The position numbers and the translations under genes were made by a program. From Clostridiales bacterium (GTDB lineage Bacteria > Bacillota > Clostridia > TANB77 > CAG-508): 64,000 nucleotides of DNA. The notes under the pieces were generated by a model that saw only the letters and a list, made by a program, of their open reading frames with translations, was not told where the DNA came from and ran no database searches. The stretch is from positions 62,001 through 126,000 of the forward strand of contig SFKS01000001.1 of assembly GCA_004554705.1 (NCBI GenBank), given 5' to 3'. Below, one piece after another: positions 1 to 9,464 of the stretch (position 1 is its first letter; each line of letters begins with the position of its first letter).

Positions 1-46
1 AAGAATTGTCAAGTATAAGAAAGCATTACTGCATTTCTTGGTATTG

Positions 47-1018
47 TTATTTTTTGTATAATTTTTCACAATATTCATCATATTGTTTTTTTAACTCTTT
101 ATCATATATTGTTAAATTATTTTCTTTTCTTAATTCTACAAATGCCTTATATTTAAAGTTACTGTTTTCTGATATAAAATCTGTTGACAATATCTCTATT
201 ATTGTTTCTCTTAAGTCTTCTAATGTTGATGTTGCTAATCTATGAACTATATGGTATCCATATGATGTTTTTATTGGTGTTTTGCTGTATTCTCCGTCCT
301 TTAATGCCACTAATTCATCAATATATGATTGTTCTAGTGAAGCGTTTTTCCCTTGAAATCCTAATTCTTCATGTACTATTTTGTCTTTATATTCTTCTAC
401 AATTTCATTAAATGTTTTTCCTTCATTTAATTTTCCTATTATCTCATTTGCTAGAGTTAAAGCCTCTTGGTCTGTTACATCGTCTGTTATTTTTACCAAA
501 ATGTGTTCTGAGTCATATGTTTCTATTTCATCTTTGTTTTCATTATAATATTTTTCTATCTCACCTGGTTCTAACTTCTTTTCTAAATAATCATATAAGT
601 ATTTGTTAGTTTTAATGCTTGCTTTAATATCTTCTAGGAATTCATCATAAGTTGAAAATCCAATTCCCTCTAAAAATTCTTGTTCAGTATATCCATTTGC
701 TGTATAGTAATCTATATAGTTGTCTGCTTGTTTCTTTGCTTGCTCCTCTTCTTTTTCTGTTAATGTATACATATCATTTAAAATTGCCTTGTCTACTTCT
801 GTCATCATTAAGGTTAAACCCTCTGTTAATTTCACTTTGTCATATATTGTTTTTGCCGAAATTTTTTTACCTGCTACTGTAGCTATTCTATTTTTAAAAT
901 AGTTCATACATAGTACTACTAAACAAGTTATCAGTACTCCTATTATTAAGCCAATTATTACTGGTATTATTGTTTCCTTTGTGAAAATTGTTTTCTTATT
1001 TTTTTCTTTTTTTTCCAT
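47..1018 (-). CDS. PrsA/SurA-like membrane-anchored peptidyl-prolyl isomerase
   Basis: Predicted extracytoplasmic foldase of about 323 residues. A single N-terminal hydrophobic segment (roughly residues 15-38) anchors it, followed by a charged helical region and a parvulin-type rotamase domain. The rotamase part is marked by a SEHILVKI strand, LGFQGKNASL and the closing TSYGYHIVHRL motif. PrsA-type proteins help exported proteins fold after Sec translocation, so this one should act outside the membrane. The anchor segment is a signal anchor and not an obvious lipobox, which differs from classical lipoprotein PrsA. An upstream in-frame ATG exists at 1042, but an AGGAAGGA ribosome site fits the ATG at 1018 better. 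The gene lies downstream of nrdD-nrdG in the same direction but separated, so co-transcription is uncertain. Family assignment is confident; the substrates are unknown. Confidence 0.85.
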   Translation of the reverse strand: MEKKEKNKKTIFTKETIIPVIIGLIIGVLITCLVVLCMNYFKNRIATVAGKKISAKTIYDKVKLTEGLTLMMTEVDKAILNDMYTLTEKEEEQAKKQADNYIDYYTANGYTEQEFLEGIGFSTYDEFLEDIKASIKTNKYLYDYLEKKLEPGEIEKYYNENKDEIETYDSEHILVKITDDVTDQEALTLANEIIGKLNEGKTFNEIVEEYKDKIVHEELGFQGKNASLEQSYIDELVALKDGEYSKTPIKTSYGYHIVHRLATSTLEDLRETIIEILSTDFISENSNFKYKAFVELRKENNLTIYDKELKKQYDEYCEKLYKK

Positions 1019-1091
1019 AATTTCAAATTCCTTCCTTTTCATATTTCGTCACATTATATGTAGAATATATTAAATTAATATTAAAATTTAA

Positions 1092-1595
1092 TTAAATTTT
1101 GTATTCCACAAATTGATGTGTTTTTATGCTGTTTTTTACATCTAATATTCTTTGATTTGAGGATCCTCTAAATTTAAGTGTAGGGTCTTTTTTGTCTAGT
1201 TTAAATTTGCCATCAACTAATACATCTATATCTTTTAAGCATTGATTTGTATCTTCATCATTTCTTGCTAATAGTTCATCCAGTGTATATCCAGAATAAC
1301 ACCAAACATTAAAATTAGGTTTAATTGTTTTTACATCTTGTATAAATTTATGTACTTCGTTTATATTTTCTTTACACAAAGGCTCTCCGCCACTTATTGT
1401 TATGCCTTTTAAAATCGAATTTTCTTTTATTCTATCTAGTATTTCTTGTTTGTTGAATTCTTCACCATAGTTAAAATCTTGAGCTTCTTTGTTGTGGCAA
1501 CCAGGGCAATGATGTGGGCATCCGCTAACAAATAGCACTGCTCTCCAGCCTTCCCCGTTCGAAATACTCTCATCATAAAATCCAGCAATTTTCAT
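1092..1595 (-). CDS. nrdG: Anaerobic ribonucleotide reductase activating protein NrdG
   Basis: Radical-SAM activase that installs the glycyl radical on NrdD. The N-terminus carries the cysteine signature CPHHCPGCH (C-x3-C-x2-C) that ligates the 4Fe-4S cluster, followed by an ISGGEPL motif typical of the family. Its length (about 167 residues) is normal for NrdG. It lies 68 bases downstream of nrdD in the same direction, the standard order, so the two probably form an operon and work together in anaerobic dNTP synthesis. Two ATGs three codons apart share the GGAGAGGA site. The second is chosen for spacing and because homologues usually start MKIAGF; the first (1604) remains possible. Confidence 0.95.
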   Translation of the reverse strand: MKIAGFYDESISNGEGWRAVLFVSGCPHHCPGCHNKEAQDFNYGEEFNKQEILDRIKENSILKGITISGGEPLCKENINEVHKFIQDVKTIKPNFNVWCYSGYTLDELLARNDEDTNQCLKDIDVLVDGKFKLDKKDPTLKFRGSSNQRILDVKNSIKTHQFVEYKI

Positions 1596-1663
1596 GGTTC
1601 TCATTCCTCTCCAATATTGTATTTTAATTACAGGCGACCTATATCGGTCGCCCCTCTCACAAA

Positions 1664-3940
1664 TTATTTGTTACCATGTGTTACTCTATCATGTAATTCC
1701 GCTAGTTTTCCTTTGTTCCAACGTGATGTTGTTCCTACTAAGTATCCTGTAATTCTTTGTATTGTATCTATGTTTTCACTATGGCAAACTGGACACACCT
1801 TTAAATTTGCATCTGCATTTTCAAATCCACAGTCTAAACATCTTGACCTTGTATGGTTTATTGAACCATATCCCATATCGTACTTATCCATCAAGTCTAC
1901 AACTGCTTCTACTGTATCTGGATTATGTGTTGCATCTCCATCTAATTCTATATAGAATATATGTCCTGCATTTGTTAGTGCATGATATGGTGCTTCTATT
2001 TTTGCTTTATGTTCTGCTGTACATTTGTACCATACTGGAACATGATTACTGTTTGTATAATAGTCTCTATCTGTTACGCCTATTATTGTTCCAAATTCTT
2101 TTCTATCCATTTTAGTAAATCTTCCAGCTAGTCCTTCTGCTGGTGTTGCAAGTAAAGAATAATTTAGGTCGTATCTATCAGAATATCTGTCACATGCCTC
2201 CTTCATTTGAGTAATTATTTCTATTCCTAATTTTTGGGATTTTTCAGATTCTGCATGATGTTTTCCTGTAAGTGCTGTTAAACATTCTGCCAATCCTATA
2301 AATCCAATACTTAGTGTTCCATGTTTTAATACCTCTTCAACTTTATCTTCTGGGCGAAGCTTTTCACTATCTTGCCATAATCCAGACATTAATAGTGGAA
2401 ATTGTTTTGCTACTGCTGTGCATTGGAATTTATATCTATCATATAATTGTCTTGCGGCTATGTCTGTGTATGTTTCTAGTTTGTTTAAGAATATTTTTTT
2501 AACTTCCTTGTTGTATTTTTCTGTCATGTATTGTTCACTATCTTTTCCAAGTTCAAAGTTGATTCTTAAATTTGCTTGTGCTTCTTTTGCTGCCTCTATA
2601 GCTATTTTTACTAAATTTACTGTTGTGAAAGATAGATTTCCTCTTCCTACAGATGTTTTCTCTCCATGTCTATTTGCAAATACTCTTGTCCTGCAGCCCA
2701 TTGTTGCAACTTCATAATAGTATCTATTTGGATCGTCTGCTTTCCATTTCTCATGTTTATTAAATGTAGCATCTAAGTTTAAGAAATTTGGGAAAAATCT
2801 CTTTGCTGTTACTCTGCATGCTAATTTATATAAATCATAGTTTCTATCTTCTGGTAAGTAGTTAATTCCTCTTTTCTTTTTCCAAATTTGAATTGGGAAT
2901 ATTGGTGTTTCTCCATTTCCAACTCCTTCTTCTGTTGATAGAAGCATTTCTCTTATTATACATCTTCCTTCTGGTGAATCATCTGTTCCATAGTTTATTG
3001 AACTAAATACAACTTGATTTCCACCTCTTGAATGAATTGTATTCATGTTATGTATAAAAGCCTCCATTGCTTGATGTACTCTATTTACTGTGTTGTTTAT
3101 TGCTAGTTGTATATACTTTTTATCTCCTTTTAAGTCTTTTGTTTCAGCTTTTATATAGTCTTTTACTTCATAGTTATACAATCTTGATAAATCTTCATCT
3201 ACTACTTTTTCTATCTTTTTTATTTCCTCTACAAATGTTGTTTTTACAAATGGTGCTAAATAATAGTCGAATGCTGGGATTGCTTGTCCTCCATGCATCT
3301 CGTTTTGCACAGTTTCTAGTGATATGCAGCCAATTATACTTGCTGTCTCTATTCTTTTTGCTGGTCTTGAACTTCCATGTCCTGCTCTAAACCCATTTTT
3401 TAATATTTTGTCTAATGGATGTTGAATACATGTTAAGCTTTTTGTTGGATAATAATCCTTGTCATGAATATGAATGTATCCTTCCTTTACTGCTTTTCTA
3501 GCTTCTGTTGATAGTAGGAAATCATCAACAAATGGTTTTGTTGTCTCACTTGCAAATTTCATCATCATTCCTGCTGGTGTATCTGCATTCATATTTGCAT
3601 TTTCACGTGTTATATCATTTGATTTTGTTTCTATAATTTCTAGGAACATATCTTTTGATTTTGCTTTTCTTGCTACATCTCTATTGTATCTATATGTAAT
3701 ATATGTTTGAGCTACTTCTTTTCTTGATGATCCCATTAATTTCTTTTCAACTAAATCTTGTATTTCATAAACAGATACTTGTACCTTGTCCTTTACTTGA
3801 TTGCGAACGCTATCTGCTATTTTGGTAGCTAAGTCAATATCTACTCCTCCTGGTGTATTTGACATTGCTAAAGTAATTGCTTTAATAATTCTTTCTTCAT
3901 CAAATTCTGATATTCTTCCATCTCTCTTAATAATTTGCAT
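1664..3940 (-). CDS. nrdD: Anaerobic ribonucleoside-triphosphate reductase NrdD
   Basis: Class III oxygen-sensitive ribonucleotide reductase (758 residues) that makes dNTPs from NTPs using a glycyl radical. An N-terminal ATP-cone (about residues 1-95, starting IIKRDGRISEFD) provides allosteric control by ATP and dATP. The large barrel domain follows, with two C-terminal CxxC pairs (CLDC and CPVC) for structural zinc, then the glycyl-radical loop RITGYLVG just before the C-terminus. All expected elements are present, so the enzyme looks functional. It is read from a strong promoter about 230 bases upstream with a palindrome over it, and has an unusually long leader; both are listed separately. 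The presence of only this class in the window supports a strict anaerobe but does not exclude other reductases elsewhere. Confidence 0.97.
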   Translation of the reverse strand: MQIIKRDGRISEFDEERIIKAITLAMSNTPGGVDIDLATKIADSVRNQVKDKVQVSVYEIQDLVEKKLMGSSRKEVAQTYITYRYNRDVARKAKSKDMFLEIIETKSNDITRENANMNADTPAGMMMKFASETTKPFVDDFLLSTEARKAVKEGYIHIHDKDYYPTKSLTCIQHPLDKILKNGFRAGHGSSRPAKRIETASIIGCISLETVQNEMHGGQAIPAFDYYLAPFVKTTFVEEIKKIEKVVDEDLSRLYNYEVKDYIKAETKDLKGDKKYIQLAINNTVNRVHQAMEAFIHNMNTIHSRGGNQVVFSSINYGTDDSPEGRCIIREMLLSTEEGVGNGETPIFPIQIWKKKRGINYLPEDRNYDLYKLACRVTAKRFFPNFLNLDATFNKHEKWKADDPNRYYYEVATMGCRTRVFANRHGEKTSVGRGNLSFTTVNLVKIAIEAAKEAQANLRINFELGKDSEQYMTEKYNKEVKKIFLNKLETYTDIAARQLYDRYKFQCTAVAKQFPLLMSGLWQDSEKLRPEDKVEEVLKHGTLSIGFIGLAECLTALTGKHHAESEKSQKLGIEIITQMKEACDRYSDRYDLNYSLLATPAEGLAGRFTKMDRKEFGTIIGVTDRDYYTNSNHVPVWYKCTAEHKAKIEAPYHALTNAGHIFYIELDGDATHNPDTVEAVVDLMDKYDMGYGSINHTRSRCLDCGFENADANLKVCPVCHSENIDTIQRITGYLVGTTSRWNKGKLAELHDRVTHGNK

Positions 3941-4028
3941 AATATATCTCTCCCTTTTTCATTTCTTGTTTTTAATTATTTGATTTCATTTGTTATATAT
4001 TTTTTTGAAACTTTTGTACATCACTTAG

Positions 4029-4095
4029 ACCTATTTTAGTGTTTTGGGAAATTGTAGAAACGCCACATAACTACAATCAAGAGACTTTGATAGGT
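4029..4095 (-). other. Structured 5' leader of nrdD, class unknown
   Basis: Within the roughly 200-base nrdD leader, read on the minus strand, an outer stem ACCTAT/ATAGGT (4090-4095 with 4029-4034) encloses a perfect 7-bp hairpin ATTGTAG/CTACAAT (4051-4057 with 4071-4077). The hairpin has a 13-base loop. A helix closed by a second helix with conserved-looking single-stranded joints is typical of a cis-regulatory RNA. I could not match it to purine, 2'-deoxyguanosine, cobalamin, tetrahydrofolate or cyclic-di-GMP consensus cores. Function is unassigned. Confidence 0.4.
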
Positions 4096-4143
4096 TTGAA
4101 TAAAAAATCTTTAGTGTAAACTTTTATGTGTTTCTTAAATTGT

Positions 4144-4192
4144 ATTCCTATTTTATATTATTAATAATATCTTGTCAATATAAAATAGGAAT
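4144..4192 (-). promoter_or_regulatory. nrdD promoter overlapped by a 16-bp perfect palindrome
   Basis: On the minus strand there is TTGACA, a 17-base spacer and TAAAAT, a near-consensus sigma-A promoter pointing at nrdD. A perfect 16-bp inverted repeat, ATTCCTATTTTATATT (4144-4159) and its complement (4177-4192), is placed so that one arm overlaps the -35 box and the other the -10 box. This geometry is that of a repressor operator. The arms do not resemble the NrdR-box consensus, so the regulator is unknown. Confidence 0.7.
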
Positions 4193-4242
4193 TTGTAATA
4201 TTACATTTTTGTTACAGAAGTGTAACACTTTTTTAACATTTC

Positions 4243-4644
4243 TTATCTTCTTCTGTATCTATTGCATCCACAACCGCAGTTGTTAGAGTTTGAGTTATTG
4301 TTCGTACTATTACTTAATAAATCCTCTACGGTGTCACAAACGCTTTCATTATTATTGTTGTTATTATTGTTTGAAAGCAAGTCTTCTAACAAGTCACATA
4401 GATTGTTTTCATGTTCTTCTCTGTTACATAATAAGTGCACAATAAGGGCTGTTATAAAAGATAATATTGTATATGCAAGTGTTGCTATTAAAAAGTTTAC
4501 TCCAAATACTGCAAATGTTAATATTATAAATACAGCAAATATTAAACTTGCAACAATGATTGGATTTTTAAGTAATTTTTCCAAAACAATTGAGAAGATA
4601 ATTACTGCTATTGGAAATGCGAAGAAAATTAATAAAGTATTCAT
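4243..4644 (-). CDS. Small membrane protein with Asn-rich repeats and Cys-rich tail (DUF2651/YbeF-like)
   Basis: 133-residue protein of unknown function. The first 75 residues hold two or three hydrophobic membrane segments and resemble the small YbeF/DUF2651 family, a tentative match. The cytoplasmic or external tail contains two imperfect copies of a unit reading roughly LCDLLEDLLSN and VCDTVEDLLSN. Each is followed by an asparagine run (eight Asn in the first), and the protein ends in a CGCGC motif and basic residues. The asparagine tracts come from AAT/AAC triplet repeats (4295-4385) that could vary in length. It lies 74 bases after obgE. Its start codon and ribosome site are inside a strong hairpin (separate entry). 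Confidence 0.6.
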   Translation of the reverse strand: MNTLLIFFAFPIAVIIFSIVLEKLLKNPIIVASLIFAVFIILTFAVFGVNFLIATLAYTILSFITALIVHLLCNREEHENNLCDLLEDLLSNNNNNNNNESVCDTVEDLLSNSTNNNSNSNNCGCGCNRYRRR

Positions 4645-4676
4645 ACTATACCTCCACTATATAGTATGAATACTTT
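4634..4676 (-). promoter_or_regulatory. Translation-initiation hairpin: start codon in stem, ribosome site in loop
   Basis: A perfect 17-bp inverted repeat (4634-4650 with 4660-4676) has a 9-base loop. In the minus-strand mRNA the loop is UAGUGGAGG, holding the Shine-Dalgarno sequence, and the ATG of the downstream gene lies in the 3' arm. The stem would hide the start codon while exposing the ribosome site. On the plus strand the same hairpin is followed by a T-rich run and could also act as a terminator for leftward-to-rightward transcripts. Confidence 0.6.
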
Positions 4677-4718
4677 TATTTTTTTGACACAGTCTTAAAT
4701 CTTTCTTTAGAGCTATAT

Positions 4719-6982
<2,264 letters not shown>

Positions 6983-7032
6983 ACTTATCATTTCCTTTCT
7001 TTTTTATTAAAGTTTAATTATCATTAAAATAT

Positions 7033-7061
7033 ATTTTATTACAAATTTTGTTCTTTGGCAA
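7033..7061 (-). promoter_or_regulatory. Promoter of trpS-obgE
   Basis: Minus-strand TTGCCA, a 17-base spacer and TAAAAT match a sigma-A promoter with one mismatch in each box. It lies just downstream of the rpmA terminator and about 50 bases before trpS, in the right place to start that operon. Confidence 0.65.
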
Positions 7062-7072
7062 GTTGTATACGT

Positions 7073-7116
7073 AAAAAATACAAATTGCAAGTTTGTTTTT
7101 GCAATTTGTATTTTTT
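7073..7116 (-). terminator. Terminator of the rplU-rpmA operon
   Basis: Perfect 18-bp inverted repeat whose core is ACAAATTGCAA/TTGCAATTTGT, ending in a six-T run and placed directly after the rpmA stop. Nearly the same hairpin sequence recurs after truA at 32965-32996. Confidence 0.8.
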
Positions 7117-7119
7117 ATC

Positions 7120-7383
7120 TTATTTTGTTTCTTCTGGATAAACACTTACTTGTTTTTTGTCTTTACCTTTTCTTTCATATTTCACAATTCCATCTACTAA
7201 TGAAAATAGTGTGTCATCGCTACCGATACCTACATTGTTTCCTGGATGCATTTTTGTTCCTCTTTGTCTTACTAATATGTTTCCAGCAAGTACAAATTGA
7301 CCGTCTGCTCTTTTTACACCTAAACGTTTTGACTCACTGTCACGACCGTTTTTTACACTACCTTGACCTTTTTTATGTGCCAT
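7120..7383 (-). CDS. rpmA: 50S ribosomal protein L27, without the usual Firmicute leader
   Basis: Ribosomal protein of the large subunit whose N-terminus reaches the peptidyl-transferase centre; 87 residues. The mature Firmicute sequence begins AHKKG after removal of a short leader by the Prp protease. Here the protein begins directly with MAHKKGQGS, and in-frame TGA and TAA codons sit just upstream, so no leader can be encoded. The prp (ysxB) gene normally lying between rplU and rpmA is also missing. A GGGAG ribosome site supports the start. It forms an operon with rplU, 48 bases upstream. Confidence 0.97.
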   Translation of the reverse strand: MAHKKGQGSVKNGRDSESKRLGVKRADGQFVLAGNILVRQRGTKMHPGNNVGIGSDDTLFSLVDGIVKYERKGKDKKQVSVYPEETK

Positions 7384-7431
7384 TTATATTCAACTCCCTT
7401 TTTACATAAATTTTACTTCAACCCTATAATT

Positions 7432-7878
7432 TTAAGCTTCAACTTTTTTTGTTGTTTTTTTTGCTGTTGTCTTGCTTTCTGTTGTTTTCTTTTCTGCTAC
7501 TTTTTTCTCTGTTACTTTCTTTTCTGTTCCTTCAGCTTTTTCTGCTGGTTTTTCAGCTTTAGCTGTAGCTGTTTTTATAGCTGTTATTTCAACTTTAGTA
7601 TAAGGTTGTCTATGTCCTTGTTTCTTTCTTTCATTCTTTTTAGGTTTCATTTTGAAAACTATAATTTTTTTACCTTTTCCTTGTGCTACTACTTTTCCTT
7701 CAACCTTCACACCTTTTACATAAGGATTTCCTATTTGTACTTTTTTCTCATCAGATACTAATATTACATTATCAAAAGTTACTTTTTTTCCTACTTCTGT
7801 ATCTAATTTTTCAAAAAATACTACATCTCCTTCTACTACTTTGTATTGCTTTCCACAAGCTTCGATTATTGCATACAT
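7432..7878 (-). CDS. rplU: 50S ribosomal protein L21 with a long lysine-rich tail
   Basis: Large-subunit protein binding 23S rRNA, 148 residues against a usual 100-105. The core ([14 protein letters not shown] to about residue 102, including the family motif [12 protein letters not shown]) is standard. The extra 45 residues form a low-complexity tail of Lys, Ala, Thr and Glu with repeats of [10 protein letters not shown] and TAKKT. The tail is probably disordered and could contact RNA. The start at 7878 is chosen because it follows an AAGAGGTG ribosome site and begins the conserved domain; an in-frame ATG at 7944 would add residues unrelated to L21. Transcription starts from the promoter at 7978-8006 through the L21 leader. 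Confidence 0.95.
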   Translation of the reverse strand: MYAIIEACGKQYKVVEGDVVFFEKLDTEVGKKVTFDNVILVSDEKKVQIGNPYVKGVKVEGKVVAQGKGKKIIVFKMKPKKNERKKQGHRQPYTKVEITAIKTATAKAEKPAEKAEGTEKKVTEKKVAEKKTTESKTTAKKTTKKVEA

Positions 7879-7884
7879 TATCGA

Positions 7885-7962
7885 AAAGCACCTCTTCTTT
7901 CTTTTAATACTCGCTAAGTTTGTATTTAGGTAGCTATATCGCATTTATTACCTAACTTAAGC
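7885..7962 (-). ncRNA. Ribosomal protein L21 leader RNA
   Basis: Minus-strand RNA before rplU in which CGCTTAAGTTAGGTA pairs with TACCTAA...AACTTAGCG across a short internal bulge, giving a long hairpin. Position, size and shape fit the L21 leader found before rplU in low-GC Gram-positive bacteria, thought to mediate autogenous control by a ribosomal protein. I recognised it by position and pairing, not by a covariance search. Confidence 0.6.
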
Positions 7963-7977
7963 GGCTTACGAATAAAT

Positions 7978-8006
7978 ATTTTACCATAGTTTAATATGGT
8001 TGTCAA
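7978..8006 (-). promoter_or_regulatory. Promoter of rplU-rpmA
   Basis: Minus-strand TTGACA, exactly 17 bases and TAAAAT, a strong sigma-A promoter. It would give a leader of roughly 90 bases containing the L21 hairpin. Confidence 0.8.
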
Positions 8007-8117
8007 GTAGAAAAGTCTATTTTCTTTGAATCTATGATTAAAATATGATAATGTCTGTTTTCTTGGAATTTTTTATATCTCATTCCTCTGTCTTCTTTTA
8101 GCTATTATCAATCTTGA

Positions 8118-8453
8118 TTAATTGGTATTTTCTAAATAATTTACTTTTTTCCCATGTTCTAATGCATATTCTATTTCTGGTTTTGTGCTATCGCCTATAT
8201 ATCCATTTACATTAATTACATATATTTCATCTGCCATATCTATTTTTCTTTTATGCATATCATCTAGCATTTCTTTTGTTTTTGTTAAGGTTCCCTCATC
8301 CATATTTTCCCAAACTTCTGAATCTCCTGAATGTCCAAATAATCCTACTGAAATCACAATATTCCCTTTCAGAGTAAGTTCTTTTTGTACTTTCATGAAT
8401 TCATCTTTAAATCTTGTTGACCCACAAAGAGTAATAACTTTATATTTTTTCAT
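8118..8453 (-). CDS. Nucleoside 2-deoxyribosyltransferase-like small protein
   Basis: 111-residue Rossmann-like protein. It opens with KVITLCGSTRF, the N-terminal motif of the nucleoside 2-deoxyribosyltransferase superfamily (also DUF4406-type proteins). It has a MADEIYVINVNGYIG strand-turn and a final PEIEYALEHGKKV helix that match the same fold. The catalytic glutamate of true transferases may correspond to the Glu in this last helix. True members exchange bases between deoxynucleosides, but many small relatives have no assigned reaction. No pathway partner lies beside it; the neighbour is an acetyltransferase on the same strand 80 bases upstream. Superfamily membership is likely, the activity is not established. 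Confidence 0.7.
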   Translation of the reverse strand: MKKYKVITLCGSTRFKDEFMKVQKELTLKGNIVISVGLFGHSGDSEVWENMDEGTLTKTKEMLDDMHKRKIDMADEIYVINVNGYIGDSTKPEIEYALEHGKKVNYLENTN

Positions 8454-8533
8454 GTTTTTTACGTTCCTTCCTTTTTTATTTTTGTATGATTTTTGTTTAA
8501 ATATTTTTTATAAAAGATATATTTATATTAAGT

Positions 8534-8956
8534 TTAATTTTTAATGTATTTAACTAAAAAATATTTATTAAGTTTAGGATTTTTCTTGTTTTTTCTAACA
8601 AATTCAATTTCAAATCCACATTTTTTATAAAATTCAGGTGCTTGAAATTCATAAGTTGTTAAATTTATATTTTCAAAGCCTTTGTCTTTATAATAGTTTT
8701 CAACAGTTTTTACTAGTTTACTTCCAATGTGTTTGTTACGATATTCCTTTATTATAATTAAATCACTTATATGCACTTCCTTATAATATGAATTTCCTGT
8801 TATTATTCCAATAAATTTATCATCTTCTTTAGCAATAAAGGCAAATGGTTCATAGTTACAAATTACTCCATTTTGGGTTGCAAATTTATTAAATTCATTA
8901 TCTATGGTTTTATAAAATTCCTCATTTAAGTCTTCTTTATATTCTATATTTAACAT
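8534..8956 (-). CDS. GNAT family N-acetyltransferase
   Basis: 140-residue acetyl-CoA-dependent acetyltransferase fold. The acetyl-CoA binding segment is visible as IIKEYRNKHIGSKLVKTVE near the middle, in place of the RxxGxG/A consensus. A C-terminal FYKKCGFE strand is typical of GNAT enzymes. The substrate cannot be predicted. The ATG at 8956 is preferred; a TTG six codons upstream lies within the ribosome site itself. It is a stand-alone gene in an accessory-looking stretch. Confidence 0.8.
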   Translation of the reverse strand: MLNIEYKEDLNEEFYKTIDNEFNKFATQNGVICNYEPFAFIAKEDDKFIGIITGNSYYKEVHISDLIIIKEYRNKHIGSKLVKTVENYYKDKGFENINLTTYEFQAPEFYKKCGFEIEFVRKNKKNPKLNKYFLVKYIKN

Positions 8957-9089
8957 TTTAACTTTTATCTCCAATATTTTCTTATGTTATATCATATTCC
9001 ATTTGAATTTTCAAGCCATTGTAAAAATGGCGTATTTAAATTTTTCTAGCTAATCTTGATGTAATATATGTTTTTAGCATGCTTTTGGT

Positions 9090-9141
9090 AGGTGTCCCTA
9101 AAAGCATATTAATTATTTGCTATATGTTTTTGGGGACACCT
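9090..9141. repeat. Imperfect 20-bp inverted repeat, REP/MITE-like
   Basis: AGGTGTCCC-TAAAAGCATAT at 9090-9109 is mirrored by its near-exact complement at 9122-9141 (18 of 20 positions), with a 12-base loop. The ends read GGTGTCCC/GGGGACACC. It lies in a 500-base gap that otherwise holds only a gene remnant. It is not followed by a T-run, so a mobile or REP-like palindrome is more likely than a terminator. Confidence 0.5.
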
Positions 9142-9158
9142 TCCAATAACAGGTATTG

Positions 9159-9350
9159 TTATTCAATTTTTAATGCATCCATTGTTCCTCTTGAGATGTC
9201 AAATTTTTTTATTTCTACGCATTTTATTCCACAGCTTTCTTTACTTTTATTATAATCTTGAGCATAAATCAATTTCCAAAGCCATATCAAAGTCAAGCAT
9301 TACGTATCTTGTTTTTGTTGTAGTGCTGCTACACACTCCACATGCTCCAT
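9159..9350 (-). pseudogene. Remnant of the C-terminal tail of an RlmD-type methyltransferase
   Basis: One minus-strand frame from 9350 reads MEHVECVAALQQKQDT, a stop, then about 46 codons to a second stop, including QDYNKSKESCG and TMDALKIE. HVECVALL-type sequence is the conserved C-terminal end of TrmA/RlmD uracil methyltransferases. Many clostridial members carry a further tail with a NYNxPK-like motif and a closing ALK helix. The intact rlmD at 11818 lacks such a tail, so this may be the remains of a paralogue. The similarity is short and the call is tentative. The surrounding 8957-9464 region holds no other gene that I can see. Confidence 0.3.
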
Positions 9351-9464
9351 CTATCCACTGTTGAATGGTCTTGATTATCTGGTACATTCACTATTGATTG
9401 GTTGCATTGACATAAAAATTTATTTTTACAACTTTTTATGCATATTTATTATTCATTTTTTTGA

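Noticed and set aside
3941..4140. Purine or 2'-deoxyguanosine riboswitch before nrdD
   Set aside because: A GTTTCTAC stretch is reminiscent of the purine class, but the other conserved joints (CCGTAAA-like loop and closing TATA/GACTA strands) are not found.
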